From: Pseudomonadota bacterium
Lineage (GTDB): Bacteria; Pseudomonadota; Alphaproteobacteria; Rhodobacterales; Rhodobacteraceae
Assembly (NCBI GenBank): GCA_021779835.1
Contig: JAJXZX010000012.1
Span: 1-64,000 of the forward strand
Direction of reading: 5' to 3'
Length of the DNA: 64,000 nucleotides
Translations under genes and position numbers: made by a program
In this document: positions 7,051 through 16,822 of the stretch, piece by piece
How the letters are laid out: the number at the start of each line of letters is the position of its first letter
Numbering within the stretch: position 1 is the stretch's first letter
The notes under the pieces: model-generated
The model's database searches: none
Told to the model about the DNA's origin: nothing
What the model saw: only the letters and a program-made list of their open reading frames with translations

Positions 7051-8964
7051 ATGCGCCCGCAACCGCTTCATCTCATCACGACCACGGCGATCCCGCGCCG
7101 CACGGTTCAGCCGTCGAAATCCGGCCAGCTAATGCAGATCCTGCGCGATCGCGGCGCGCTTACCGATGACGACCTGCACCGCGCACTGGCGCTGCACGCG
7201 GCCAAGCGCCTCCGCCTTGCCGATATCCTGCTGACGCATGGCATGGTGTCCCCCGCCGACCTGCTGGCCGCCGAGGCAGCGGTCTGGCGCGTTGACGTGA
7301 TCGACCCGGTCAGCCATCCCCCAGACGCCGCTCTGATTGACACGCTGGGGGCCGAGGTCTGCCTGCGCGACAGCCTGCTGCCGTGGCGCCAGTTCGGCGG
7401 CTCCACCGTGATCCTGACCACCAAACCCGACCTGTTTCGCCGGTATGAGCCTGATCTTACCCGCCTTTTCGGCCCTGTCACCATGGCGCTGACTGCCACC
7501 GACCAACTGCACACCGCGTTGTTGTCGCAACATAAACCCGCACTCAACCACCGCGCCGAAACCTTGGTGCCAGAGGCCGAAAGCTGCCGCCTCTGGCGCA
7601 CCGAGCCGATCCGCCGCGCGGCCATCGCCCTTGGCCTCGCCGCCCTCCTCCTCACCCTCTTCGCCCCGATGGTGCTGGCCGCGATCCTTGCCGGCTGGGC
7701 CGTCCTCACCCTCGCTCTCACCGCCACGCTGAAGGCTGCCGCCGCGATCACGGAACTGCACGCCCGCCTCCGCTATCCAGCGATTGCCGATCCACCCACC
7801 ATCGCTAGAATGCCCTGCGTGTCGATCATGGTGCCGCTTTTCCGCGAAACCCACGTCGCGTCAAAACTGGTCAAGCGTTTGGAAAGGCTCACCTATCCTC
7901 GCGAACAGCTCGACGTCCTGCTGGTGGTGGAGGAGGAGGATGCCCTGACCCACGCCGCCATCGCCAAGGACGGTATCCCGCCGTGGATGCGCGTTGTCAC
8001 CGTCCCCGCTGGCCCGCACAAAACCAAACCGCGCGCGCTGAACTATGCACTGTCCTACTGTCGCGGCACCATCATCGGCATCTATGACGCCGAGGACGCG
8101 CCCGACCCCGACCAGATCGCCCGCGTCGTGCACCGCTTTTACCAGCGCGGGCCACAAGTCGCCTGCCTGCAAGGCATCCTGGATTTCTACAATCCCCGCA
8201 CCAACTGGCTGTCGCGCTGTTTCACCATCGAATATGCCGCGTGGTTCCGCGTCGTCTTGCCGGGGCTGGAGAAAATGGGCCTGCCGATCCCACTTGGCGG
8301 CACCACCCTCTTCTTCCGCCGCGCCGCGATCGAGGTATTGGGCGGCTGGGATGCCCATAACGTCACTGAAGACGCGGACCTTGGCATCCGCCTCGCCCGC
8401 CACGGCTACCGCGCCGAACTCTTGCCAACCGTTACGGGCGAGGAGGCGAACTGCCGCGCCCTGCCTTGGGTCAAACAACGTTCTCGCTGGCTCAAGGGCT
8501 ACATGATGACATGGGCCGTCCACATGCGCTCGCCCCGGCTGTTGCTGCGCCAACTGGGATGGTGGCGCTTTTTCGGCTTTCAGGTGCTGTTCATCGGCAC
8601 CCTGTCGCAATTCCTGCTGGCGCCGGTTTTATGGTCGTTCTGGCTGCTCTCGCTCGGCCTCTGGCACCCGCTCGGCCACATGCCCGCACCGATGTTTTAC
8701 GCCATGCTGGCCCTGTTCGCCCTGTCGGAACTGGTGAATATCACGGTCAACGCCATCGGTGTTTCCGGGCCGAAACACCGGTTTCTGATCCCCTGGGTGC
8801 CGACCCTCATGCTCTATTTCCCGCTCGGCGCGCTCGCCGCCTACAAGGGCGCGTGGGAACTGGTGACCAAACCGTTCTACTGGGACAAAACCACCCACGG
8901 CCTGCACGAAGATGCCTCGGCGGTGCCCATCACCGCGTCCGCACCTCGCCCGCATCGATCTTAA
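7051..8964 (+). CDS. membrane glycosyltransferase family 2 with N-terminal MshEN-like domain
   Basis: A processive-type glycosyltransferase of 637 residues. Residues about 25-160 resemble the GspE N-terminal/MshEN domain, with two tandem helical units (MQILRDRGALTDDDLHRAL and LADILLTHGMVSPADLLAA). After two membrane segments (about 188-230) comes a GT2 domain with the cellulose-synthase-like motifs DAED (346-349), TED (439-441) and QRSRW (476-480). Several C-terminal membrane spans follow. The motif set suggests synthesis and export of a polysaccharide at the inner membrane. MshEN domains are known c-di-GMP receptors, so signalling control is plausible. The product and partner proteins are unknown; no export genes are adjacent. 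Confidence 0.85.
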   Translation: MRPQPLHLITTTAIPRRTVQPSKSGQLMQILRDRGALTDDDLHRALALHAAKRLRLADILLTHGMVSPADLLAAEAAVWRVDVIDPVSHPPDAALIDTLGAEVCLRDSLLPWRQFGGSTVILTTKPDLFRRYEPDLTRLFGPVTMALTATDQLHTALLSQHKPALNHRAETLVPEAESCRLWRTEPIRRAAIALGLAALLLTLFAPMVLAAILAGWAVLTLALTATLKAAAAITELHARLRYPAIADPPTIARMPCVSIMVPLFRETHVASKLVKRLERLTYPREQLDVLLVVEEEDALTHAAIAKDGIPPWMRVVTVPAGPHKTKPRALNYALSYCRGTIIGIYDAEDAPDPDQIARVVHRFYQRGPQVACLQGILDFYNPRTNWLSRCFTIEYAAWFRVVLPGLEKMGLPIPLGGTTLFFRRAAIEVLGGWDAHNVTEDADLGIRLARHGYRAELLPTVTGEEANCRALPWVKQRSRWLKGYMMTWAVHMRSPRLLLRQLGWWRFFGFQVLFIGTLSQFLLAPVLWSFWLLSLGLWHPLGHMPAPMFYAMLALFALSELVNITVNAIGVSGPKHRFLIPWVPTLMLYFPLGALAAYKGAWELVTKPFYWDKTTHGLHEDASAVPITASAPRPHRS

Positions 8965-9580
8965 GCCGCGTCTCGAACGCCTTGGAGATATGGGTTTTCA
9001 GCGTGGCATAGGCCGCATCGCCATCATGTGCTGCAATCGCCGCGACGATGGCGTCATGCTCTGCCAGCGCCACCTCCTCGCGCCCCACTGCCGCGAAAGA
9101 TGTCGTGGCCAACAGCGCCATCGAGCGATGCACAAGATCCAGTTGTTGCACCAGGAACCGGTTGTGCGAGGCCAGATGGATCTGCTTGTGAAACCGCCGG
9201 TTCGCGCGGCTCAGCGCCTGCGGGTCGCCCATCAGCGTGCGATCCTCGCGCGCCATATCCTGCAACACCCGGATTTCCTCATCGCTCGCGTGCCGCGCCG
9301 CCAGACGCGCCGCCAAGCCTTCCAACTCGGTGCGCACCACATACAGCTCTGCCAACTGGTTATGATCCAGCGAGGCGACGATAAGGCTGCGCCCATCGCG
9401 GCTAAGCATCGACTGGGTTTCCAGCCGCTGCAATGCCTCCCGCACCGGGGTGCGCGACACGCCGAACCGCTCTGCCAGCTCTGATTCGACCAGCCGGTCG
9501 CCGGGGCGGTAAATCCCGCTGTCGATCGCCTCAAGAATCAGCGTATAGGCATCTTTCTGCACGGGTCTGAGGTCTTTCAT
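8930..9580 (-). CDS. GntR family regulator, FCD (FadR-type) domain
   Basis: A 216-residue transcription factor. The N-terminal winged helix (residues about 5-70) contains GDRLVESELAERFGVSRTPVREAL, and the C-terminal FCD helical domain carries the metal/ligand residues typical of the subfamily (ELYVVRTELEGLAA, RRFHKQIHLASHN, EHDAIVAAIAAHD). The ATG at 9580 with GGAG 7 nt upstream is preferred over an in-frame TTG at 9586. The gene is convergent with the glycosyltransferase and overlaps its 3' end by 35 bp. Its target is not apparent, as no catabolic gene sits beside it on the minus strand. Confidence 0.9.
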   Translation of the reverse strand: MKDLRPVQKDAYTLILEAIDSGIYRPGDRLVESELAERFGVSRTPVREALQRLETQSMLSRDGRSLIVASLDHNQLAELYVVRTELEGLAARLAARHASDEEIRVLQDMAREDRTLMGDPQALSRANRRFHKQIHLASHNRFLVQQLDLVHRSMALLATTSFAAVGREEVALAEHDAIVAAIAAHDGDAAYATLKTHISKAFETRLKIDAGEVRTR

Positions 9581-9679
9581 CAACAAGCTCCAATGGGCAC
9601 GCAGACCCTAGACCCTCCGGAGGGGCGCAATCAAGCCTAGGCGCTTGAACGGGTCCGGCGACAGCACTACCTTTACCCG

Positions 9680-10327
9680 ATGATCGCCCACAATTTCAGC
9701 CATGTCCGCGCCTGGGTCTTTGACCTCGACAACACGCTTTACCCGCCGTCCGCCCGCCTTTTCGACCAGATAGAGGTGCGCATGACCGCCTGGGTGATGC
9801 AAACCCTTGGCGTTGACCGGGCCGAGGCCGACCGCCTGCGCCGTCACTACTGGGCGACTTACGGCACCACTCTCGCGGGCCTGATGCGTGAACATGACGT
9901 GGACCCCGCGCCCTACCTCACCGATGTCCACGACATCTCGCTGCACGCGCTGACCCCGGACCCGGCGCTCGCCACCCATATCCGCGCCCTGCCCGGTCGC
10001 CGCATCGTCTATACCAACGGTTCTGCGCCTTATGCCGAACGCGTGCTGGCGGCGCGCGGGCTTGGCGGGCTGTTTGATGCGGTCTATGGCGTCGAACACG
10101 CGGGCTTCCGCCCCAAGCCAGAGCGCGCCGCGTTCGAGACCATTTTCACCCGCGACGGCCTCACCCCCACCCAGGCCGCGATGTTCGAGGATGACGCGCG
10201 CAACCTCGCCGCCCCGCATGACATGGGGATGCGCACCGTCCATGTCGCGCCGGAACCAAAGCCCGCACCGCATATCCACCACCATACCGACGACCTCGCC
10301 GGTTTCCTTGCGCGCCTGATGGCGTAA
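9680..10327 (+). CDS. HAD-family pyrimidine 5'-nucleotidase
   Basis: A 215-residue haloacid dehalogenase-type phosphatase of the pyrimidine 5'-nucleotidase (SDT1/PhoC-like) branch, which dephosphorylates nucleoside monophosphates. The four HAD motifs are present: DLDNTLY with nucleophile D15 and D17, YTNGSAPYA as motif II, GFRPKPE with the lysine, and MFEDDARNLAAP with the metal-binding aspartates. No ribosome site is visible before the ATG at 9680, so it may be leaderless or start slightly differently. It is a single gene between convergent and unrelated neighbours. Confidence 0.88.
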   Translation: MIAHNFSHVRAWVFDLDNTLYPPSARLFDQIEVRMTAWVMQTLGVDRAEADRLRRHYWATYGTTLAGLMREHDVDPAPYLTDVHDISLHALTPDPALATHIRALPGRRIVYTNGSAPYAERVLAARGLGGLFDAVYGVEHAGFRPKPERAAFETIFTRDGLTPTQAAMFEDDARNLAAPHDMGMRTVHVAPEPKPAPHIHHHTDDLAGFLARLMA

Positions 10328-10425
10328 CGCCCCCTGCGTGATCTTGCCGCACTGCGTCAACCTGCACCGTTTTCAGCAGCGCTTTGCGCCACTAAGCAGC
10401 GACCACGCGCAAACAGGAGTCGTTC

Positions 10426-10662
10426 ATGACAACCGCAACCGTAATTCCCCCCCGCCGGGGCCTCTATTCTTTCCCGATCCTCGGCTGGATCGCCCACGAC
10501 GTGGCCCACGGCCCAGAGGATACCGTCTGGTATGCGCTGACCATCTTCCTCACGCTGGTCGTGCTGGCCGTGATGCAATGGGGCATCGTCGCGCTCGCGA
10601 TGACCGCACTGGCGCTGGTGCCGGTCATGCTCGGCATCCTGATCCTCATCACCCGCGGCTAG
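10426..10662 (+). CDS. small two-helix membrane protein, hypothetical
   Basis: A 78-residue product preceded by CAGGAG about 7 nt before the ATG. After a short polar start and an amphipathic stretch (YSFPILGWIAHDVAHGPED) it has two hydrophobic helices (about residues 35-52 and 54-76), ending ITRG. I do not recognise a family. Good ribosome site, codon use like its neighbours and a strong hairpin right after the stop support a real gene. Confidence 0.65.
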   Translation: MTTATVIPPRRGLYSFPILGWIAHDVAHGPEDTVWYALTIFLTLVVLAVMQWGIVALAMTALALVPVMLGILILITRG

Positions 10663-10669
10663 CGCGTTT

Positions 10670-10698
10670 CCCCCCGGACGGGCTGTCCGTACGGGGGG
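10670..10698 (+). terminator. GC-rich hairpin after the small membrane protein gene
   Basis: CCCCCCG pairs with CGGGGGG, and inside it ACGG pairs with CCGT around a short GCTGT loop. It starts eight bases after the stop codon at 10662. No T-run follows. Confidence 0.55.
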
Positions 10699-10763
10699 GC
10701 GACCGATCGCCGCTTGGACTGCCCCGCGTCCCGCTCTAAGATAGCGCGGCAGGAGGCACCCGT

Positions 10764-11963
10764 ATGGCACGCATTTTCACCGATATTCTGATCTCTGGCG
10801 GCGGTGTCGCGGGGCTTAGCGCCGCCGCTGCCTTCGGCAGCGCGGGCCACCGCGTGATCTGCGTCGATCCCACTCCCCCCGTCACCTCCGACACCGACGC
10901 AGGCGCCGACCTGCGCACCACCGCCTTCCTGCAACCCTCGATCCCGGTGTTGCAGGCCGCGGGCCTCTGGACCCGGCTGGAGCCCCACGCCGCCCCTTTG
11001 CAAATCATGCGCATCGTCGATGCCGGGGGCGAGGTGCCAGAGCCCCGCATCGTCAAGGACTTCGACGCCTCCGACATATCTGACCAACCCTTCGGCTGGA
11101 ACCTTCCCAACTGGCTTCTGCGGCGCGAGATGGTGGCCCGGTTGGCCGAGCTGCCCAACGTCACCTTCCTGCCCGGCACCGCCACCGCCTCTGTCCTGAC
11201 GCGAGAGTCAGAGGCGCTTGTCACCCTGTCCGACGGCACCCATGTCGCCGCCCGCCTGCTGATCGCCGCCGACGGTCGCGGATCCGTGGTGCGGGACTCG
11301 CTGGGCATCGGCGTGCGCACCATGCGCTACGGGCAAAAGGCGCTGGCTTTCGCGGTCAACCACCCGATCCCGCACGCCAATGTCTCGACCGAGATTCACC
11401 GCTCCGGCGGCCCCTTCACGCTGGTGCCCCTGCCAGACCGCAACGGCCTGCCCTGCTCTGCCATCGTCTGGATGGAGCGCGGACCCGAGGCGCAGCGCCT
11501 CACCGCCCTCCCGGTGCCGGAATTTGAGGAGGCGATGAACACACGTTCCTGCCACCTGTTCGGCCCACTGACGCTGCTGACCAACCGCTCGATCTGGCCG
11601 ATAATCAGCCAGATCGCCGACCGCATGTATGGCGAACGCACCGCCCTGATTGCCGAGGCCGCACATGTGATGCCGCCCATCGGCGCACAGGGGTTGAACA
11701 TGAGCCTCGCCGACCTAAAGGCGCTATTGGACCTCACCGCGCAGCACCCCGGCGACATCGGCTCGCCAGAGGTGCTGCACGCCTACCACCGCCGCCGCCA
11801 TACTGAGGTGGTCGCCCGCATCACCGGCATCGACGCACTTAACCGCGCCTCGATGCTGGGCGCGCCGCTTTTGCGCGATGCCCGCGCCACCGCGCTGAAC
11901 GCGCTTTATTCGGCGGCGCCTTTGCGCAAAACCCTGATGCGCGCGGGGCTTGGGGTGCGCTGA
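10764..11963 (+). CDS. FAD-dependent monooxygenase, UbiH/UbiF family
   Basis: A flavoprotein hydroxylase of 399 residues, probably acting in ubiquinone ring hydroxylation at the membrane. An N-terminal dinucleotide-binding loop (ILISGGGVAGLSAAAAFG, residues 8-25), the LLIAADGRGSVVRD motif and the C-terminal block LIAEAAHVMPPIGAQGLNMSL identify the family. In that block the usual GDAAH is EAAH; I believe related Rhodobacteraceae proteins share this, so it may not mean loss of function. AGGAGG lies 7 nt before the ATG. Which ring position it modifies cannot be told from sequence. Confidence 0.88.
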   Translation: MARIFTDILISGGGVAGLSAAAAFGSAGHRVICVDPTPPVTSDTDAGADLRTTAFLQPSIPVLQAAGLWTRLEPHAAPLQIMRIVDAGGEVPEPRIVKDFDASDISDQPFGWNLPNWLLRREMVARLAELPNVTFLPGTATASVLTRESEALVTLSDGTHVAARLLIAADGRGSVVRDSLGIGVRTMRYGQKALAFAVNHPIPHANVSTEIHRSGGPFTLVPLPDRNGLPCSAIVWMERGPEAQRLTALPVPEFEEAMNTRSCHLFGPLTLLTNRSIWPIISQIADRMYGERTALIAEAAHVMPPIGAQGLNMSLADLKALLDLTAQHPGDIGSPEVLHAYHRRRHTEVVARITGIDALNRASMLGAPLLRDARATALNALYSAAPLRKTLMRAGLGVR

Positions 11964-12010
11964 CCCCAAGCCCCGACACTACACCTAATTCTTGCGCAAA
12001 CTCCCGGCGG

Positions 12011-13138
12011 TTACAAAACCGCGTCCACCACCGGCTGCAACCGTGCCAACGTGCCTTTCACGTCATACAGCTTGTCCAACCCGAACAGCCCCAGCCGGAA
12101 GGTGCGGAACCCCTCGGGCTCGTCACATTGCAGCGGCACACCTGCCGCGATCTGCAAGCCCTTGGCGGCGAACTTCTTGCCGTTCTGCACTTCGGGATCG
12201 TCGGTGTAGCTGACAACCACGCCCGGCGCGCCAAACCCATCGGCAGCGACCGACTTCACGCCCTTGGCGCGCAACATGTCGCGCACGCCCTCGCCCAGCT
12301 CCCATTGCGCCGCCTTCAGCCGCTCGAAGCCATAGTCGCGTGTCTCGGCCATCGTGTCGCGAAATGCGGCCAGCGCATCGGTCGGCATCGTGGCGTGATA
12401 GGCATGTCCACCCGCCTCATAGGCCTCCATGATCGACAGCCACTTCTTCAGGTCCAGCGCGAAGCTTGACGTGGTTGTGCCATCAATCCGCGCCCGCGCC
12501 CGGTCCGACAGCATCACCAACCCGGCAGAGGGCGAGGCTGACCACCCCTTCTGTGGCGCGGAAATCAGCACATCGACACCGACCGCCTTCATATCCACCC
12601 AGACACAGCCCGACGCGATGCAGTCCAGCACGAACAGCGCGCCGACATCGTGCGCGGCCTCGGCCAGCGCCTTAAGGTAATCGTCCGGCAAGATCAGCCC
12701 GGCAGAGGTTTCCACATGCGGCGCGAAAACCACATCGGGCTTCACATCATGGATGCGCGCCACCACCTCGTCGATCGGCGCCGGGGCAAAAGGCGCTTGC
12801 ATACCATTACCCGAGGCGCGCGCCTTCATCACCGTGGTCTCTGACGCAAAGCCGCCGGTCTCGAAAATCTGGGTCCAGCGATAGGAAAACCAGCCGTTGC
12901 GCACGATCAGCGCGTGACGCCCGCTGGCAAACTGCCGCGCGACCGCCTCCATGCCATAGGTGCCGCCACCCGGCACCAAGGCAACCGAGCCCGCGTTGTA
13001 AACCTCTTTCAACATGCCAGAGATATCGCGCATCACTTGCTGGAACCGCTTGGACATGTGGTTCAGCGATCGGTCGGTGAAAACGACCGAGAACTCCTGC
13101 AAGCCGTCGGGATCGACGTCGGGAAGAAGAGCGGGCAT
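12011..13138 (-). CDS. class V PLP-dependent aminotransferase
   Basis: A 375-residue fold-type I aminotransferase of the alanine-glyoxylate/serine-pyruvate class. The PLP-binding lysine is K197 in SAPQKGWSASP, the pyridine-nitrogen aspartate is D172 in LDCIASG, and PGGGTYGMEA (56-65) is the phosphate-side loop. The substrate pair is uncertain: alanine-glyoxylate, serine-glyoxylate and phosphonate transaminases look alike here. Two Lrp/AsnC regulators follow upstream on the same strand, an arrangement that fits amino-acid-responsive control. The ATG at 13138 has GGAGACCCC just before it. Confidence 0.85.
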   Translation of the reverse strand: MPALLPDVDPDGLQEFSVVFTDRSLNHMSKRFQQVMRDISGMLKEVYNAGSVALVPGGGTYGMEAVARQFASGRHALIVRNGWFSYRWTQIFETGGFASETTVMKARASGNGMQAPFAPAPIDEVVARIHDVKPDVVFAPHVETSAGLILPDDYLKALAEAAHDVGALFVLDCIASGCVWVDMKAVGVDVLISAPQKGWSASPSAGLVMLSDRARARIDGTTTSSFALDLKKWLSIMEAYEAGGHAYHATMPTDALAAFRDTMAETRDYGFERLKAAQWELGEGVRDMLRAKGVKSVAADGFGAPGVVVSYTDDPEVQNGKKFAAKGLQIAAGVPLQCDEPEGFRTFRLGLFGLDKLYDVKGTLARLQPVVDAVL

Positions 13139-13240
13139 CAGGGGTCTCCTTATCTCATGCGACTCCCTCTCTAGCCTGTCCGCGCGTTCGTTTCACCCCG
13201 GAACCGCACGCGGGGGCGAATTCACCGCACCCTTTCGGGT

Positions 13241-13699
13241 TCACCCCAACGGGCCCGGTCGCCGTTCCTCGCTCATCAACACGTTCGCATCGACCTGCCC
13301 CAACCCCGGCAGCGTCAGGATACGGCGGCGCAAGACCCGCTCGAAATCCGCCAGATCGCGGGCGGCGACGCGCAGCCGGTAGTCATACAGCCCCAACACG
13401 TGTTGCACCGTCTGCACCTCGGGGATCGCCGTCACCGCTCGCTCAAAGTCCTCCAGACTGACGCGGCCCTTGGTGGCAAGCTTGACGCCCAGAAACACCG
13501 TCACCGAGAAACCCAGCGCGGGCCGGTCCAGCACCACGCGCCGCCCCCGGATCGCGCCACCCTCGATCAACCGCCGCAGCCGCCGCCAGGCCGCCGGTTG
13601 CGACAGCCCTGTGCGCCGCCCCAACTCGCCCGCGCTCAGCGTGCCATCCTCGACCAGCGCGCGCAAAAACGCGCGGTCGGTTGCATCCATCGCGATCAT
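13241..13699 (-). CDS. Lrp/AsnC family regulator (second of a pair)
   Basis: A 152-residue leucine-responsive-type regulator. The N-terminal helix-turn-helix has LSAGELGRRTGLSQPAAWRRLRRL, and the C-terminal RAM effector domain has VTVFLGVKL and VLGLYDYRLRV. Its ATG at 13699 overlaps the stop of the preceding regulator gene as ATGA, so the two are translationally coupled. Many such pairs form mixed octamers, but that is inference here. Confidence 0.9.
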   Translation of the reverse strand: MIAMDATDRAFLRALVEDGTLSAGELGRRTGLSQPAAWRRLRRLIEGGAIRGRRVVLDRPALGFSVTVFLGVKLATKGRVSLEDFERAVTAIPEVQTVQHVLGLYDYRLRVAARDLADFERVLRRRILTLPGLGQVDANVLMSEERRPGPLG

Positions 13700-14154
13700 A
13701 ACGGCAAAACCTCGCTGTCCTTGATGGTGGCAACATGCATCAACGCCTCGATATCCGCGATATGCGGCAGGGCGAGGATACGCGCGCGATACACCTCCTG
13801 ATAATGCCCCATATCCCGCGCGATCACGTTCAGCCGCACATCGACGCGGCCGACAAAGGTCTGAATCTCCAGCACTTCCGGCACCATGCGCGCCGCCGCG
13901 ATGAAATCGTCAAACGCACGCGGGTCGGTTTTATCGAGCGTGAAACGCAGGCTCACCTCGACCTCATACCCCAGCGCGCGCCAGTCAAGGATTGCCTCCT
14001 GCCCCTTCAGCACGCCTTCTGCCCGCAACCGCTCCAGCCGCCGCCAGCAGGTCGCCGCCGTCACCCCGGCCCGCTCTGCCAGATCGGCGGTCGCCAGCCC
14101 CGGTTCCGCCAGCAAATGACGCAGGATACGTCGATCAGTGTCGTCTATCTGCAT
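13696..14154 (-). CDS. Lrp/AsnC family regulator (first of a pair)
   Basis: A 152-residue Lrp/AsnC regulator. It starts MQIDDTDRRILRHLLAEPG, with helix-turn-helix LATADLAERAGVTAATCWRRLERL and a RAM domain containing QTFVGRVDVRLNVIARD. The start at 14154 fits the family's usual N terminus; an upstream in-frame extension to 14208 lacks homology. The ribosome site is weak (GGAAAA). The gene is divergent from ilvC across a 136-bp gap, so branched-chain amino acid control of that interval is possible. Confidence 0.9.
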   Translation of the reverse strand: MQIDDTDRRILRHLLAEPGLATADLAERAGVTAATCWRRLERLRAEGVLKGQEAILDWRALGYEVEVSLRFTLDKTDPRAFDDFIAAARMVPEVLEIQTFVGRVDVRLNVIARDMGHYQEVYRARILALPHIADIEALMHVATIKDSEVLPL

Positions 14155-14230
14155 GATTTTTCCGAGAATGTGGTAATGGGCGAATGATCTTTCGCACAAA
14201 CTCGGCAATCCGTCAAACTTTGCACGCTAA

Positions 14231-15313
<1,083 letters not shown>

Positions 15314-15331
15314 TACGCCGCCACTGAAAGC

Positions 15332-15362
15332 CGCGTGCGGGGGCCTCAGCCTCCCGCACGCG
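15332..15362 (+). terminator. hairpin terminator of ilvC
   Basis: CGCGTGCGGG at 15332-15341 pairs perfectly with CCCGCACGCG at 15353-15362 around an 11-base loop, 19 nt after the ilvC stop. The following GCATTGCTTC is only weakly T-rich. Confidence 0.65.
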
Positions 15363-15370
15363 CATTGCTT

Positions 15371-15499
15371 CTACCGCGGAAACAGCAACGCGATGGTCGC
15401 CCGCCGCTCGGGATATTCCTCCGCCACCTTTTCCAACCAAACGATCCGGTCGGTTCTGAAATGGCGAAAGCCCCGCCGGGCTTCGCCCATTGCTCCCGC
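15371..15499 (-). pseudogene. remnant of a YafY-like WYL-domain regulator (C-terminal end)
   Basis: The minus strand encodes GFRHFRTDRIVWLEKVAEEYP followed by a stop at 15371. The FRHFRTDRI pattern matches the last strand of the WYL domain in YafY-type regulators. Upstream in the same frame there is no WYL domain or helix-turn-helix, so only the tail remains. The rest of the 408-bp interval between ilvC and modC is AT-richer near 15650-15720 and shows no other gene. Confidence 0.4.
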
Positions 15500-15721
15500 C
15501 AAACGGCTCCACCACCTTCGGTTTAAATAAAATCGGTCGCTGCCCGGCATCCCGGATAATCTGAAACCAGCGGTCCGTTCATCACATCCCGGCCTACCAC
15601 AACGCCAGCCGATCAGCAAAGGAGGCGAGGAAGACGTCGCCTCAAACTCCCGATTTCAAACAGTTCAAATTCGGTTAACAAAAATCCTAAATCAACCATA
15701 TCAACGCACTAACCAATCGTT

Positions 15722-16822
15722 TCACAGTACAACACCCCCGCCTCCAACGTCGCTTTTTCCAACGGCGACCGATTTCAGCACCGCAAAACACGCCACTCCC
15801 GGTCGCAAATCCAGCCCCTCGACCGAGCGCCGCGTTACCCGTGCCAGGATCAGATCCGCCCCAGCCTTCAACTGAACGATCGCCCCCGGCCCCTCGCCCA
15901 GCCGGACCGACACAACCTCGGCCGCAAGCACATTGAGCGCCGAAATCCGCCCCGGCTTGTCCCGCGCCAGCATCACATCCTGCGCGTGGATGCGGACCCG
16001 CACCCCGGTCCCGACCGCCGCCTCGATGCGCGGCAGGAACAGCGGCCCACCAGAGATGGCCAACTCTGACAGCCCATCCTCGTGATGCGCCACCACCCGC
16101 GCGGCCAGCACCGCCCCCGCCTCGCGCACGCCCAGCCCCGGTACCGCATCGGGGTCCGCCATCACCTCGCCCACCGGCCCAACCCGAACGACGCGACCCG
16201 CGTTCAGCATAACCACCGTGGTCGCCAGCCGCGCCACTTCCGCGACCGAGTGGCTGACATACAGCACCGGCACCGCCGTCTCGTCGCGCAGCCGTTCCAG
16301 ATACGGCAGGATCTCCTCCTTGCGCGCCTCATCCAGCGCGGCAAGCGGCTCGTCCATCAGCAACAGTTTCGGCTTTGACAACAGCGCCCGGCCCACCGCG
16401 ACACGTTGCTTTTCGCCGCCCGACAGCGCCGATGGCCCACGGTCGAGCAGAGCGCCAAGGCCGAGCATCGCCACCACATCGTCAAACCGCGCCCCCGCCT
16501 CACCCCGTGGTGCCAGCCGCGCGCCATACTCAAGGTTGCGCCGCACCGACATGTGGGGAAAGAGCCGCCCCTCTTGGAACACATAGCCCACGCGTCGGCG
16601 ATGCGGCGGCACAAAGACCCCGGAGGCGCGATCGACAAGCACGCGCCCATCGACGCTGACGCGGCCCGCATCAGGCCGCAGCAATCCGGCGACCGCGTTC
16701 ACCACCGTGGTCTTGCCCGAGCCAGAGCGCCCGAACAGCGCCGTCACGCCCCCCGGCGCCTCGAACGCCACATCCAGCGCGAAGCCGTCAAACTGGTGGC
16801 GCAGCGATACCGATACCGTCAT
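15722..16822 (-). CDS. modC: molybdate ABC transporter ATP-binding protein
   Basis: The ATPase of the molybdate importer, 366 residues. It has Walker A GRSGSGKT (about residues 32-39), the signature LSGGEKQRVAVGRALL, Walker B LLLMDEPLAALD, and a C-terminal Mop/TOBE segment (ISALNVLAAEVVSVRLGEGPG) that binds oxyanions. The ATG at 16822 overlaps the modB stop as ATGA. An earlier ATG at 16861 lies within modB and lacks homology upstream. Last gene of modABC. Confidence 0.95.
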   Translation of the reverse strand: MTVSVSLRHQFDGFALDVAFEAPGGVTALFGRSGSGKTTVVNAVAGLLRPDAGRVSVDGRVLVDRASGVFVPPHRRRVGYVFQEGRLFPHMSVRRNLEYGARLAPRGEAGARFDDVVAMLGLGALLDRGPSALSGGEKQRVAVGRALLSKPKLLLMDEPLAALDEARKEEILPYLERLRDETAVPVLYVSHSVAEVARLATTVVMLNAGRVVRVGPVGEVMADPDAVPGLGVREAGAVLAARVVAHHEDGLSELAISGGPLFLPRIEAAVGTGVRVRIHAQDVMLARDKPGRISALNVLAAEVVSVRLGEGPGAIVQLKAGADLILARVTRRSVEGLDLRPGVACFAVLKSVAVGKSDVGGGGVVL

